Notes: generated by a model not told the origin, from the letters alone. Shown: positions 1-11,440, counted from the stretch's first letter. The stretch is DNA of 64,000 bases from Whalleya microplaca (GCA_022497155.1 MU385716.1:682001-746000); one strand, 5' to 3'. Numbers and translations are program-made.

Positions 1-1
1 C

Positions 2-1507
2 TTCCGTGTCGGGCTCCTCTCAGCTCTCCGGAGCCGCAAGCTCAACGGTCAAACGATCGGCGTGATGATCACCGCTAGCCACAATCCTGCTGTCGACAAC
101 GGTGTGAAGATTGTCGATCCCATGGGGGATATGCTCGAGCAGGAGTGGGAGGTCTATGCCACAAATCTCGTCAATGCCCCGAGTCACCAAGAGCTCGCCG
201 ACTATTTCGAGAAGCTGGCCGAGTCGCTCAAGATCGACCACAAGTCGCCCGGCAAGGTCATTGTTGGCAGGGACACTCGTCCCTCCGGCAAAACCCTCGT
301 CACCGCCCTGTCCGATGCTCTAGCTGCTACCAACACTGCATTCGTTGACTACAAGATCCTGACGACCCCCCAGCTCCACTACCTAACTCGCTGCATCAAC
401 ACCGCTGGCACCCCTGGATCTTACGGGGAGGTCAGTGAGACGGGATACTACAAGAAGCTCACTGAAGCCTTTGAGCGTGCTCTGCGAGGACGGAAAGTCT
501 CCGGCGTCTTGTCCGTCGACTGTGCCAATGGCGTTGGTGGTCCAAAACTTTCTGAGCTCCTCAAGTATCATGATCCCAAGAAGACCGGGCTCGAAGTCAA
601 GGTCTGCAACGACGATGTCTTGCGCCCGGAAGTGTTGAACCTGGATTGTGGTGCCGACTTCGTCAAAACTAGACAACGACACCCGCCCAACCCGAAACCC
701 GCCCCCGGCGAGCGATGGTGCTCGCTGGATGGGGACGCTGACCGCCTGATCTACTACTGGGTCGACCCGGAGTCAGGTTTCTTCATGCTGGACGGTGACC
801 GCATTGCAACGCTTGCTGCTTCGTTCATTGCAGACCTTTTCCGCACCGCTGGACTGGACGGGCAACTTCGCATTGGCATTATCCAAACAGCCTATGCAAA
901 TGGTGCCAGCACTAAGTACGTTGAGCAGCATCTGCAGCTTCCTGTTGTGTGTACGCCTACCGGTGTCAAGCACCTTCATCACGCCGCTTGTTCGTACGAC
1001 ATCGGTGTATACTTCGAGGCCAACGGCCACGGCACGGTACTATTCTCACCGGACGCCATTCAGGCATTCAAGAACAAGGAACCCCAGTCTCCAGCTCAAA
1101 AAGATGCGCTTGAGGTCCTCGGCGCACTTGGAGACCTCATCAACCAGACCGTTGGCGATGCTATATCGGACATGCTTATGGTTGAAGTTATACTGGCCCA
1201 CAAGGGATGGTCGTTGAGGGATTGGGCTATGACATACCAGGATCTTCCCAACCGCCTCGTCCGTGTCGAAGTAGGCAACAAGGACCTGTTCCAGACGACC
1301 GATGCCGAACGGAAACTGAGCCACCCAGAACACTGCCAAGACGAGATTGACCAATGCGTAAAGAAATACACGAACGCACGCTCGTTCGCTAGAGCGAGCG
1401 GAACCGAGAACGCATGCAGGGTGTACGCAGAGGCAGCCACGAGATCCGAAGCGGATGAACTCGCGAACAAGGTGGCGGCCATTGTGAAGAAGTACGGGGG
1501 TCATTAG
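2..1507 (+). CDS. AGM1: Phosphoacetylglucosamine mutase, 5'-truncated by window edge
   Basis: Interconverts GlcNAc-6-phosphate and GlcNAc-1-phosphate in the cytosolic route to UDP-GlcNAc, the precursor of chitin, N-glycans and GPI anchors. The open frame enters the window already coding (frame 2) and runs 501 residues to TAG; the family is near 540 residues, so about 40 N-terminal residues lie upstream of base 1. Visible signatures of the alpha-D-phosphohexomutase superfamily are the phosphoserine loop TASHNP (Ser codon near 77), the metal-binding loop DGDADR (near 730), the sugar-binding segment FEANGHG (near 1015) and the C-terminal phosphate-binding RASGTEN (near 1390). TTPQLHY fits the eukaryotic AGM1 branch and argues against phosphoglucomutase. 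No intron is needed in the visible part. The gene converges on the GH5 gene downstream. Confidence 0.95.
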   Translation, partial: FRVGLLSALRSRKLNGQTIGVMITASHNPAVDNGVKIVDPMGDMLEQEWEVYATNLVNAPSHQELADYFEKLAESLKIDHKSPGKVIVGRDTRPSGKTLVTALSDALAATNTAFVDYKILTTPQLHYLTRCINTAGTPGSYGEVSETGYYKKLTEAFERALRGRKVSGVLSVDCANGVGGPKLSELLKYHDPKKTGLEVKVCNDDVLRPEVLNLDCGADFVKTRQRHPPNPKPAPGERWCSLDGDADRLIYYWVDPESGFFMLDGDRIATLAASFIADLFRTAGLDGQLRIGIIQTAYANGASTKYVEQHLQLPVVCTPTGVKHLHHAACSYDIGVYFEANGHGTVLFSPDAIQAFKNKEPQSPAQKDALEVLGALGDLINQTVGDAISDMLMVEVILAHKGWSLRDWAMTYQDLPNRLVRVEVGNKDLFQTTDAERKLSHPEHCQDEIDQCVKKYTNARSFARASGTENACRVYAEAATRSEADELANKVAAIVKKYGGH

Positions 1508-1961
1508 AATGGACCTCTGAGTGAGGGAGGATACATGAAGTGCTAGGGGCATCGACAGCGTTCTTGTTTAAAAACAAAAGTTGGAAACAACGGGAGAAGA
1601 TGATTTGGCCTTTGAAATGAAGTTTTTTACGTATTATGACCTGAGTAGAGAAGAAGAAAAAAACAACAACAATGACTTTGAAGTTCGGGGTATTAGATGC
1701 TCGATACGAATTAATGTTTGATGATACTTCACAACTAGTTGCTGCACATAGAGAAATGGTAACATAAAGGCTCTAAGGGTAGATCTCATTGTTATCGAAT
1801 ATATTGGTCAACTACTAGATTTGAGAGCGGTATAGCGAACCATACTCATTATATATCCTATCGACGATGAGCCTACCTTTCATACATGGTAAGCTACTGT
1901 ATTTTTCGAACTATCTCATCTTGAATTGTCTAGATACTACCTCCTAGATTGCAATCCACCC
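1508..1961. other. Convergent intergenic spacer
   Basis: AT-rich spacer between the 3' ends of AGM1 and the GH5 gene. It should hold both 3' untranslated regions. I see no coding signal, repeat or RNA gene in it. Confidence 0.6.
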
Positions 1962-3541
1962 CTATCTACCTTCTGGTGATACAGGCGCTGGGCACGGCAC
2001 GACAGGCAAGGTCTCGCTCGCTGCGATATCCCGGCCCTGGCTCATAGCAATGAAATGTTTGCGGATGAGCTGAATGCGGCTATCAATGTACGCCGAGTTC
2101 GCGGGATTGCCGTACTGCAGGGTGAACCCATCGCTGTGTGCCACAAACGTCTGGCACGTTATGTATTAGCCCGCCACTCGTCTACACTTAGGAGGAAGAT
2201 AGGGGAAGGGGAAGCAGGTAATCTGGGATGGCATAGGAAATACTCACATCACAATCAGGGGCGGCATGGCCAAACAGACTCCAGAAGCTGTCGCCGCATG
2301 CCGCGGGGCTCTCCTCGATGATGCTGAAGAACGACTCCAGGGCGTCGCCGCCTGATTGGCCGATCCAGTCGTACTCCCCGGCGAAGAAGGCCTTGCCGGC
2401 GGCCTTTTGCATATTCAGGAGTCAGCAATTACTCTACTAGATAATTTCTGGGAGCCACAAAGAAGAAAAAGGAGAGCAGACACATCTGGTAGTCAAGCTT
2501 CACACGTAAACGACTCCCGAGAGCAACTACATGGGAAAAGAAGAAAGAAGACACCAGATACTAACCTCAACGGCCTCAATATCAGAGCGCAGCTTCGTCG
2601 TATCCGGCGGGTAAAAGTGATCCGAGAAGATATCCACCTCCTCGATGCCCAAATGCGTCCGATTAATCCCATACGTGCCATCAACAACCAATTTCCCAGG
2701 GGCCAACCCCTTCACGAACGCGGCAACACCCCGCACCCAGGCCGCCGGCGCGTCCATGTCGCCCCACACGGGGCCCAGGAGCTCGTTCCCCGTCTCGAAC
2801 GCGAAGATCGCCGGGTCCTCGGCGTACGTGAGCTCCGTGTACGGGTTCCGGTGCGTTAGTAGGGTTGTGATGTAGCCCTCGAAGGCGTCGACGATGCTGG
2901 CGTTCGTGTAGAATTGCTGGATTGTCGGGTTCGTGCTGTCGCGCGCTTGCGTTAGGTTGAGGCCGGCCCAGCGCAGGAAGGTGTACTTGCCCCCGTGGTA
3001 GTAGTCCTGTAACGTGACAGCACGTGAGCCCCCTGACTTGCCTTTCTGAGTGTAAAGTGCTAGGTATAGGGTTATGGTATAGGGGATGGTGCAGGCTAAC
3101 GTAGTTATCCACGAGCGGCACGAGCAGCCTGATACCGTACTCCCCCGCCTGGTAGACGGCCCAGTCGATCGTCTCGAAGGCGGCCTCGTTGACGACGCCT
3201 GGATCGGGGACGAGACTTAGCGGGTTGCCGGTGCTAATGCCCAGCGTGTGCCCGCGGATCATCGTGCCCCCCAAGGCTTGCACTATCGCGAAGGCCTCCG
3301 TGATGCGCTCCTTCGTGGGATAGCTGGCTTTGGTAGGAGGGTAGTACGGTTCTCCCTCCGGCGGCACGACGTTCTCGTCGAGACCCAGCCAGTAGATATT
3401 AGGTCCAACTGCCTTCCATGGTTTTCCGTCGACCAGCAGACTCGTGCCCTCGCGCGTGACCGGTGAAAGCGTCGCGGAACTTGAACGGGGAGGTGAAGCA
3501 AGCACGCTCGTCGCGGCTAGTAAAGCTACGGACAACTTCAT
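1962..3541 (-). CDS. Secreted glycoside hydrolase family 5 (clan GH-A) enzyme
   Basis: Predicted secreted polysaccharide hydrolase of 408 residues. Four exons on the minus strand join in phase 0: 3541-3101, 3006-2566, 2403-2248 and 2150-1962. The N-terminus is a hydrophobic signal peptide (MKLSVALLAATSVLAS). The GH5 acid/base motif is seen as FETGNELLG (Asn-Glu), and the likely nucleophile Glu is in AGEYDW at the start of exon 3. The segment GGTMIRGHTLG and the aromatic NIYWLGLDEN near the N-terminus are typical of mannanase/cellulase-like GH5 proteins. No carbohydrate-binding module is attached. Substrate (mannan, glucan or other) cannot be decided; the motifs differ from the classical GH5_7 mannanase acid/base box. 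Two CreA-type motifs lie about 1 kb upstream, so carbon repression is possible. The exon 2/3 boundary, across a 162-nt intron, is the least certain. Confidence 0.85.
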
Positions 3542-4561
3542 GGCTGTAGTTCAATCCAAGCGAAAGCCGGCAACAAGTCAGAGAAAGACAGATACGAGTA
3601 ATGAGCAAGTTCGTGGGTATGTATTCAACACGCGCTTGTCCAATAACGACACTAGCTCTACGACTCCAACAAGTGGTAAGTCGAAAGCAACGAGGAACCC
3701 ATGGCTTCGAGAATCCAAGCAGCCCAGCTAGTAAAACAGCCGTTCGGCGTCTTCCCAAGCTTGCTCCATCTGTACATTTTATCAATGTTGATGCAAGGTC
3801 CGCGGGGGCAAGCCTTCCGCGCACTGACGCCTGCCGGAATAGGATCGATGCTGCGACTTGTGCCTTATCGTAGACGAGATGCGAGATTGCAACGTGCAAG
3901 ACTTATAGCCATACGACTACAGCCGTGTTTATGCTGCATGCCAGGCGACGTATACATGTGTAGTTGGACTGAGACTCGACAGGATCTAGTTAAGCATGAT
4001 CGATTGCTTTCACTTAGATAGATAGCTATGAGTTAGACAGGCTCTCATAACTCAGGCTATAAAGCTCAGTCTACGACAACTCTATCGCTGGTATATATTC
4101 GCCCTAAAATGAATATAATTCTCTAGTAACTGATTATTCGAATTATCGCAATTGATATAGACATTACTGTAGGCTTGGGCTTTCGATAAAATCTAGTCGC
4201 AAATAGAAGCCTCCGGGTCTACTCCAATACTTGGTATATACTGATAGGATAGGTAGCAAGCAACCCCTAAATAAGGTATTTCACTACATTTGTGATGTAC
4301 GACAAGAACCTAAAAGTCCAATATTCACCCTCGAAATGAGATGTATACTCGTTTCTTCATCCCGCCCTCATTTCACTTTTACAGCCTTTTTCTCATGATA
4401 TTTATATTCCACAACCATTTGTTCTCACGTGTGGTGTGATCTAGGGAGGTTAAATTCGAATATATAGTGTGATCCGCTACACTATGGCTTTCAAATATAC
4501 TATCGTATACGCTCTTTTTGGCTTGGTAACTCAAGACGATAGAAATTCCACAAGAACGCCT

Positions 4562-4575
4562 CCCCGCCTCCCCGC
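4562..4575. promoter_or_regulatory. Two tandem CreA-type motifs
   Basis: CCCCGC occurs at 4562-4567 and 4570-4575 inside a C-rich repeat. Each copy is the reverse complement of the CreA/Mig1 consensus SYGGRG. Closely spaced double sites are the arrangement known for functional CreA repression. They lie about 1 kb upstream of the GH5 start. Function is inferred. Confidence 0.35.
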
Positions 4576-5090
4576 CTCCCCAATATGACCTTGAATGTTA
4601 CTTGGTTTCGAAAGTTCAAATTGTTGTTTGCCGTACATGCAATGAGCATGATAGAGACCCAGATTACCGGTGATGATCACTTATGCAATATCTGCAACGG
4701 TATTGCGAAAGTCCACAGCCATTACCATATGTATTTAGGACCACTCAAAGAGGAAGAGGCACTTCATGCCGATACATGTATGTAACACCCCCAAAAAGGA
4801 TTGCCCACCGGAAGATCCATCAAAGGGCGGTATGATTCCGTACATGAAGAAAATCCTTCACGATGCATGTTGGTCGTTTTGAAACATTACAGAAGGATTG
4901 TTTGTGTCTTAAAGATTACCGTCACTGTCTGACAGACACGAGGGCCAAGAGTCCGGGGTACCAAAGACTCACTACGATTTATTCTTAGACAGAAATGCGC
5001 TATGACGTTCTTCGGCAGCAACTGACCCCTTCTAACATTCTTACCGTAACGGCCGTAGAAGGACCCCGAGCCCCTTGGCCCCCTGAAAAA

Positions 5091-5190
5091 TCAACCGTCA
5101 TCAACCGACATCAACCGACATCAACCGACATCAACCGACATCAACCGACATCAACTAATAACATCGACTAACATCCACTTACATCCACTT
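5091..5190. repeat. 10-bp tandem array, ten units
   Basis: Ten consecutive 10-base units in register. The first is TCAACCGTCA, then five perfect TCAACCGACA (5101-5150), then four degenerate units, the last two being ACATCCACTT. The array ends 217 bp before the PER1 start codon. The period is close to one helical turn, so each unit would face the same side of the DNA. Confidence 0.9.
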
Positions 5191-5407
5191 ACAGGGCTGT
5201 AGCACCAATCAACGCATCCAATTGTCACTATCCGTAGGCCTAATAAAGTACATAGGTATTCGCTGCTTTGTCGATCTCTCACCCTCACGCGCCCGCGACT
5301 TGCGACTTGGGACTTGGACATCTTTTTTTCTCGCCGGCCTCCACTGCCCGAAGCTGAAGGTGTCTGCTCTCACCCCCCAAAAACCAAGGTCCGCCAATGC
5401 AAGCAAG

Positions 5408-6740
5408 ATGCTTCACCGAGTATTCACAAGAGCCAAGCCGTTACTGGTGCTAACGCTCCTCCTATGCCTGTTTCTCACCATTGCCGAGGCATCCATTGGG
5501 GACAGGCTGCCGGAATTCCGAGAATGTATCCAGGTGAGTGACGTGCTTACACCATGTTCTTTCTTATATGCGATATATGCGCTCGCTTTCGCTTATGAAA
5601 CATTGACTAACACCATGGTCTTGGGGGGGAATAACAGGTCTGCGTCCGTGAGAACTGCGACCCTAACAACGATCCAACTCCTATCCGTAAGCCAGCCTAC
5701 ACCACACATACACACTACACACAGTACCATGCAACAGCAGCAGCGGCGGCGGCGGCGGCGGCAGCAATGCCTGCGAGCCAACATCTGTCCGTCTACCAGT
5801 CTGTCCGTCTGTCCATCCGGCTAACCCGTAGCCTTCGTCCACTATAGCCTTCCACCACCGCCTGCTCCTCTGGACCTGTCCGCAAGAATGCGACCACACG
5901 TGCCAGCACATCGTGACGTCGAAGCGGGTGGCGGCTGGCCACCCGATCGTGCAGTTCTACGGCAAGTGGCCGTTCACGCGCTTCCTAGGCATGCAGGAGC
6001 CCTTCTCGGTGCTGTTCAGCCTGGGCAACCTGGCGGCGCACTACAACGGGCTGGGCAAGATGCGCGCGCAGATCCCGGCCAGCTACCCGCTGCGGCCCTA
6101 CTACGAGCTGTTCGCGCTCTTCGGCATCTGGACCTGGGTCTTCAGCGCGCTCTTCCACATGCGCGACTTCGCGCTCACCGAGCAGCTCGACTACTTCGCC
6201 GCCGGCGCCGGCATCCTCTACGGCATGTACTACACGCCCATCCGCGTCTTCCGCCTCGACCGCCCGACCCCGCGCCGCCGCTCCGTCCTCCGCCTCTGGA
6301 CCGTCCTGTGCTGCGCCCTCTACGCCGCCCACGTCGCCTACCTCAAGCTCTGGCGCTGGAACTACACCTACAACATGGCCGCCAACGTCGTCGCCGGCCT
6401 GATCCAGAACTCGCTGTGGAGCTGGTTCAGCCTGAAGAAGTGGTCCGAGACCCACCGCACCTGGGCCGCCTTGCCCGGTATTACCGTCGCCTGGATCATG
6501 ATGGCTATGAGCCTGGAGCTGCTGGACTTCCCGCCGATCGGGGGCGCCCTGGACGCTCACAGTCTGTGGCACCTGGGCACCATTGGCCCTACTATTTTAT
6601 GGTACAAGTAAGTTGCTACTAGTCTCCAGAACTACGGAACTACGGAGGAGACAACCTTGGTACTGACATAGAACAGCTTCCTGGTAAGGGATTCCCAGGA
6701 TGATATAGCGACAACGAAATTCAAGGACATCAAGGCTTGA
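5408..6740 (+). CDS. PER1: GPI-anchor lipid-remodelling protein Per1 (PGAP3 family)
   Basis: ER membrane protein needed to remove the unsaturated sn-2 acyl chain from GPI anchors (phospholipase A2-type step), part of the CREST hydrolase superfamily. Exons 5408-5533, 5638-5686, 5848-6607 and 6677-6740 give 332 residues. The start is followed by a signal peptide (LLVLTLLLCLFLTIAEAS). The lumenal Cys-rich part includes CVRENCD and CPQECDHTCQHI, the family hallmark. Multiple membrane segments follow, with FHMRDFALTEQLDYF carrying the conserved His/Asp residues; a second conserved His is in DAHSLWH near the end. Exon 3 is strongly GC-rich at third positions, which creates long spurious frames on both strands. 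Intron 2 holds a trinucleotide repeat. Confidence 0.94.
5735..5765. repeat. CAG/CGG microsatellite in PER1 intron 2
   Basis: Three CAG units followed by about six CGG units and CAG, inside the second PER1 intron (5687-5847). Followed by a short pyrimidine-rich GTCTGTCC repeat. Likely length-polymorphic between strains. Confidence 0.85.
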
Positions 6741-8393
6741 TATATACAAGCCAGCATTGGTTAGGGTTGGGGTTGAAAAAAAAGGGTGTCAGCATGTCAG
6801 AGTATGGGCGACCGCCACGTCGACGGTTTTGTCGACGGCTTGGTATATATTTCTTGTAATGAATTAGTCTTTCGACACTGCATAGCATGAGCGGGTTCCC
6901 TGTCACGATTGCACGGAGTTGAGGTCTGGAATACAGTTGGTCTAGGCTACTAGGTTCCATCGTTGACTGCCTAAAAGTGTATCAAATCTACCTACCTACG
7001 AACAAACAAACAAACAGAGACCACCAAGTTTGAACCGTGATCCTCAGTTCCATGTCTGCCCAAAAGTCCTCCAACCAACCAACACAAGCCTGCAATGGCC
7101 TCTCCAACCCTCCAGCCTACCTACCAAACAGCCCTCACCTACCTACCCGGGTTAGCTATCCTCGACACTCGCAACCTAGAACGAACAAAGTCAGCAAAGT
7201 CCCCATGGCAAACCAGTCCAACGAAGCAGCACCCCTGGAAAAAAAATTTACATCAGAAACCAAAGTAATCTAAGCATAACGCATCCCCACCTCCCCCACA
7301 GCGCCGCCCACGGCACGGCCAGCCCCCGACAAACCGAGCGCCGCGGCAGCACATGGCGATGCACACGCGGCGCCCATACGGCCGGGGGCGGCAAAACATG
7401 GAGGGTTGCGCATGGGGTCGGCCGAGGGGCGGGAAGAGAAAGAGAGAGTGAGAACAAGAAGCCGATTAAGGCAGAGCTTGTGAACCCCCCCTCCCTCTCT
7501 CCCCCACGCCCGAGGACGGTCTCATACGGCTCTTCCTATTTTTGAGTATGGTAGGTTGGACACTTGCGTGTCGGAGTCATCATCGTAAGTGGTGCAGGAA
7601 GGGTGTGCGCCGACTTCCTAGGAAGTCGGAAAATAAGTAGGAAATGTATAACGTACTATGCGTGAGAGGATAGCTCCTAGGTGGCTAAGGGGCGAGTAAG
7701 TCAGGCGTTGGTGAGTGAGGCGATTTCCTACAGGTAGGAGGACAACGAGCGTTTGGGGGCTGTTGTAAAATGTTGTTGAAGATTTATCAGAAGGGGAAAA
7801 ATGGCGGTAGGAAAAAGTAGGTAGGGCAGACCCTTGTCAAAGAAATTGACGTGGGTATGCGGTCGGTGGCGGGTCGGTGGCAGCTGCCAAAGCCATTGAT
7901 ATCCACTTGTTTTGCTGCCAGGGCTTAAACATTGCCAATACGGAACAACATCCAGACAAATCGACTCATGTATAGATCATGAAAGGGTTACTGAAAATTC
8001 AATGTACACCACATTTCACTAAGGACTCGAATGGTTTGTTCATCTGTTCTCATTGCTATGGGGAGAGAAAGTTGCTTCCTTATTCCTGCAACTGAGATAA
8101 CCCGAATATCATAAATCCACTTCCTAATACCAATTCCGACCATGAAGCTTATGAATTCTTCCTCATCGTCCCGAGTAAACGCAGGAAGATTAAAATCAAA
8201 ACATCAGGCTAGAGCAACATCGCATAACAGTGTACGATAGCACAGATAGTATCTCTATCTGTATTTAATAGACCACAACCTTTCTCGAGTTGAAGGCAGT
8301 CTGAAATCAGCTCTTCTTCGCCTTTCTTATCATCCCATAATCGTAACATCGTCAAATTTTCACGAATCTGTGCATACCAGTCATCGATTACGG
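6741..8393. other. Convergent intergenic region
   Basis: Between the 3' ends of PER1 and the C2H2 regulator. A GC-rich patch near 7290-7440 and a purine-rich stretch to about 7830 stand out, but no frame shows a domain, splice pattern or start context I can support. A single TTAGGG-like stretch near 6762 is not telomeric. Confidence 0.5.
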
Positions 8394-10763
8394 CTAGTTT
8401 GGAAAGCCCTGGTACTCCGAGGGCGTCCAATGCATGGCCTGGCTATAGTTAAAGTCTTGAGATGATGGCTGGGTGTAGCCGGCAGCTAGACTTGGTGGGA
8501 CATCACCAAAAAGGGGGTCGTTGTACCCATCTGCCTTGCCCATGGTGCTTGGCGGGTAGAGAAGGAAATCATTATCATACTGGCCGCCAGGATGCTGCGG
8601 GTAATCTTCGAAGCCTTCGTCAATCTCGCCCATGGATGGTGGTGTGAATAACATCTGATTACCTTGACCGACAGATGAGATGGGAGCCGCAGTAACTGGA
8701 GGGCACCCTACTGTTGTAAATGGGGTAAAAGTATCATTGATACCCTTGTTGTAGATAGAGTGTGTCGGCGTTGGAAGTTGCACGGTTGCTTCGTAGATGT
8801 CATCAAACTGAGCGGGAAACTCAGGAGGGAGGTCTTGGTATGTGAATTGCCCATCGTCGGTAGAAGGGGTATTGTTACCATTTGAAGAAAAGTCCGGTAA
8901 AAAGTCTTCAGCAAACTCGGCCGGATCGTACAAGCTAGCGTTGAACTCCTCCGATGAAGGGTAAGCAGGGAAATCGAGCTCGTTGTAACCGAAGGGAGGA
9001 ACCTCCGGTGGTGTCATAATAGCATCAGTGTGCTCACTGCTAGGCGTAGGAAGGTTGTTGATCAACGGTGTAGGGTTAGCAGAACTGCCGACCTTGCTAC
9101 CCTTCTTCTGACCATTTGTCTTAGTTCGGACATAATTCCAACCATGAGCTTTTTCCATATGCTGTTTGCAATTGGACTCCCGTTTTGACTTGTATGGGCA
9201 AGGCTTGTACTGGCACTCATACATCGGCGGGGCAGAAGAATGTTTGTCATTGACATGGCGGTCCATCTCTTTTTCGGTTGGCCAACCATACTCATGATAT
9301 TTGCAGGTAGCATGAGGACATTTCCAGGGTCGAGAATGAGTCTTCTCGTGTTTGGTCAGATCGCAAGGTCGCTTGAACTCTTTGTTGCAACCGTGATGTG
9401 TGCACTTCTTGGGAGCAAGCTCCTCAGGCGAAGCATTCTTCTTTCGACGAGCCATAGACCGCATGATCTCTTCCTCATCCTCAGCTTGTTCACTCATTGA
9501 CCGCTTGAACCTGATCGGGCCCTTGGTATCCTCCTCGAGTTCTTCTTCGATGACTTTGCCAGTGGCGATGGATATCGCCTTCCCATTCTTCTTCACACGG
9601 ACCAACTCAGCAGGGCGTCCATTGGTAGCAAGACCACCCATGAGTTTGATCTCGTCAGTACTAGATCTTGAATTAGTCGAAGGACGTGGTTTGTCGTGAG
9701 CTTGGACAACATACGGGTCAACATCCATCTCATCAAGCTCTTCGCCAGACTCCTGCCTCTTGCGGGCGTCATGCATTTGCTGCGCGTGTTCGCGGATCTG
9801 TTCCACAAGATCAATAAAATAGCCGCTGCTGTATGGTCGATCGTGAGGTCGAGTCTGTTCTCGGTCGCTCAAGTATTCGACGGTCGCTTGGATGCATCGG
9901 ATCGAAGTAAGGCAGAAGTCGAAGTACATTTTCGCAGATTTCGCCCTCTCCTTTAAGAGCAAAGTCCGATAAGTAACTCCCCAAACACCAGGATCTTTCA
10001 GCAGTTGACTTACCGGTGCCATAAAGATTAGGGTCTTCTCGAGATCCCTAAGACAAACGATCTGGTTCTCCTGGATCCTTCTGGGGCAGTCAAGGACAAT
10101 GGGGTGGAAGTCCTTCAGCGAGTGGTTATCTAACAATGGCCTGAAGGTGTGTTCACGAATGCGGTTGACAGCACGACTGCTGAGGCGCTGTGTGCTTTGT
10201 GGCATAGAAGCGGTCACAGACCGCGTGATAGCTGTAGCACCAACACCACTATGAGGCCTGGCCTCCTTTCGCTTCTGGTGGGTTGAAGCAATGGACGTCC
10301 CCAATCCACTATCGGATTCATGATGGTGAGACGAGCGACGGTTACGAGGGCGCAACATGCGCCGCTCCGTCCCGACGGAGGCGGACTCCTGGGACATAGT
10401 GTCTCCAGTGACGGGATGGTCTAGGAAGCCCCTAGGAATAGGAAGACTATCGTCCCGGAACGAGCTAGGGGACGATGGTCGAGACTCGGCCTGGGCGGCT
10501 GAGAGAGTAACCTCGAATTTGTCGATGTTCAAGGCAGCACGACGCACATGAGCTCCAACAACATCGTCGAGATTTGTCTGGGAGCGACGAGGCAGTGACG
10601 GGACCGTGAAGGCGGTGGCAGTTGGAGGGGAAGACGGGGGAGTAAGGGGAGCATGGAAGGTAGCTCCTTTCCGGAGGGTGATGTTGGTCTTAAGGGTCAG
10701 GCCATCGCCGACATCACAGTCCGGGCGAGTCACCCGAGTCCTTCGAGGATTAGAGAAGGACAT
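8394..10763 (-). CDS. C2H2 zinc-finger transcription regulator, 789 residues
   Basis: Nuclear DNA-binding protein encoded by one uninterrupted exon. Three C2H2-type fingers lie at about residues 454-476 (CTHHGC...HEKTH), 482-508 (CPHATC...HVNDKH) and 517-540 (CQYKPC...HMEKAH), followed by the basic segment GWNYVRTKTNGQKKG. Before the fingers, residues 200-300 form a conserved-looking helical region containing DCPRRIQENQIVCLRDLEKTL. An acidic, proline/serine-rich C-terminal half could be an activation region. The finger spacing matches a widespread family of filamentous-fungal regulators; I cannot assign a studied orthologue. The start is the first ATG of the frame, in good context. The upstream region on this strand is pyrimidine-rich with several short repeats and a G-quadruplex motif. 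Confidence 0.9.
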   Translation of the reverse strand: MSFSNPRRTRVTRPDCDVGDGLTLKTNITLRKGATFHAPLTPPSSPPTATAFTVPSLPRRSQTNLDDVVGAHVRRAALNIDKFEVTLSAAQAESRPSSPSSFRDDSLPIPRGFLDHPVTGDTMSQESASVGTERRMLRPRNRRSSHHHESDSGLGTSIASTHQKRKEARPHSGVGATAITRSVTASMPQSTQRLSSRAVNRIREHTFRPLLDNHSLKDFHPIVLDCPRRIQENQIVCLRDLEKTLIFMAPVSQLLKDPGVWGVTYRTLLLKERAKSAKMYFDFCLTSIRCIQATVEYLSDREQTRPHDRPYSSGYFIDLVEQIREHAQQMHDARKRQESGEELDEMDVDPYVVQAHDKPRPSTNSRSSTDEIKLMGGLATNGRPAELVRVKKNGKAISIATGKVIEEELEEDTKGPIRFKRSMSEQAEDEEEIMRSMARRKKNASPEELAPKKCTHHGCNKEFKRPCDLTKHEKTHSRPWKCPHATCKYHEYGWPTEKEMDRHVNDKHSSAPPMYECQYKPCPYKSKRESNCKQHMEKAHGWNYVRTKTNGQKKGSKVGSSANPTPLINNLPTPSSEHTDAIMTPPEVPPFGYNELDFPAYPSSEEFNASLYDPAEFAEDFLPDFSSNGNNTPSTDDGQFTYQDLPPEFPAQFDDIYEATVQLPTPTHSIYNKGINDTFTPFTTVGCPPVTAAPISSVGQGNQMLFTPPSMGEIDEGFEDYPQHPGGQYDNDFLLYPPSTMGKADGYNDPLFGDVPPSLAAGYTQPSSQDFNYSQAMHWTPSEYQGFPN

Positions 10764-11350
10764 GATGGATGGCTCGGTGTGTGCTTGAGTGTGGGGTACA
10801 GATGCGAGTTGTGCGAGTTGTGCTGAATGATATCGAGGATAGAAACTGTGTCATGAAACAGCAGTGTTAGCAGTTATGCACCTTAGGGGCAGTCCTATGA
10901 GTCACAGCACAAGAGTCCTGCCACACCGAATCAAGGAATGCCTGAGGAATCCAAAAGAGAAGTGAAAATGGTCCAGTTGGCATTGGTCAATCAATGGGTC
11001 GCGGATAGGACAGAAAGAAGGTTATATACGGGAAGACTCGAAGCTATGCTCAGGATAGATAAAAATGAAATTCGTCCTTACTTTAGCAACGAACTAACAG
11101 ATGACCTGGTGCTTGCTTATGCAGCGGGTCAACCGGGTTGATGTGCTCTAGTCAGAGGGCCGACGAGGCTAGACTCGTTGGACTCTGGATGACAAGTGTA
11201 GGTACAGTAATGCTGCTCAATGACAGACCATGCCTAGGAGAAAAATAGAACAAATGATCGAGTCTCTCTATCGACCAGGAGGATGTCGTCACAACGACAA
11301 GAGAAAAGATGGCTGATACAGAAGATAGAAGGTCGAGGGAGAAGATGGAT

Positions 11351-11376
11351 GGGATGGGATGGGATGGGGGATGGGG
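11351..11376 (+). repeat. GGGAT repeat with canonical G-quadruplex pattern
   Basis: Five G runs of at least three, separated by AT (11351-53, 11356-58, 11361-63, 11366-70, 11373-76). This meets the G3N1-7 x4 rule. It is about 590 bp upstream of the C2H2 regulator start; the G-rich strand is the non-template strand relative to plus. Confidence 0.85.
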
Positions 11377-11440
11377 TACAGTCACGCTTTAGTCGCGCCC
11401 TCACAAGTTATTAACCAGTAGTAAGCTAAAGTGGGAGACA

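Larger units (their letters stand above)
3542..5407. other. Divergent intergenic region (GH5 / PER1 promoters)
   Basis: Contains the upstream regions of the GH5 gene (minus) and PER1 (plus). The middle (about 4000-4560) is AT-rich. The two recognisable structures, tandem CreA-like motifs and a 10-bp tandem array, are listed separately. Short open frames here look like chance. Confidence 0.55.

Noticed and set aside
5888..6622. Long frames overlapping PER1 exon 3 in another frame and on the opposite strand (5985-6572)
   Set aside because: They arise from very GC-rich third positions in exon 3. Their translations are Pro/Arg/Leu or Gly/Glu-rich and lack any domain, while the Per1 frame has all family motifs.
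6758..6775. Telomere-like TTAGGG
   Set aside because: A single imperfect copy (GGTTAGGGTTGGGGTT) without a tandem array; not a telomere or subtelomere signal.
8209..8430. 73-codon minus frame overlapping the C2H2 regulator's 3' end
   Set aside because: It lies out of frame with the regulator and in its expected 3' untranslated region; no support.
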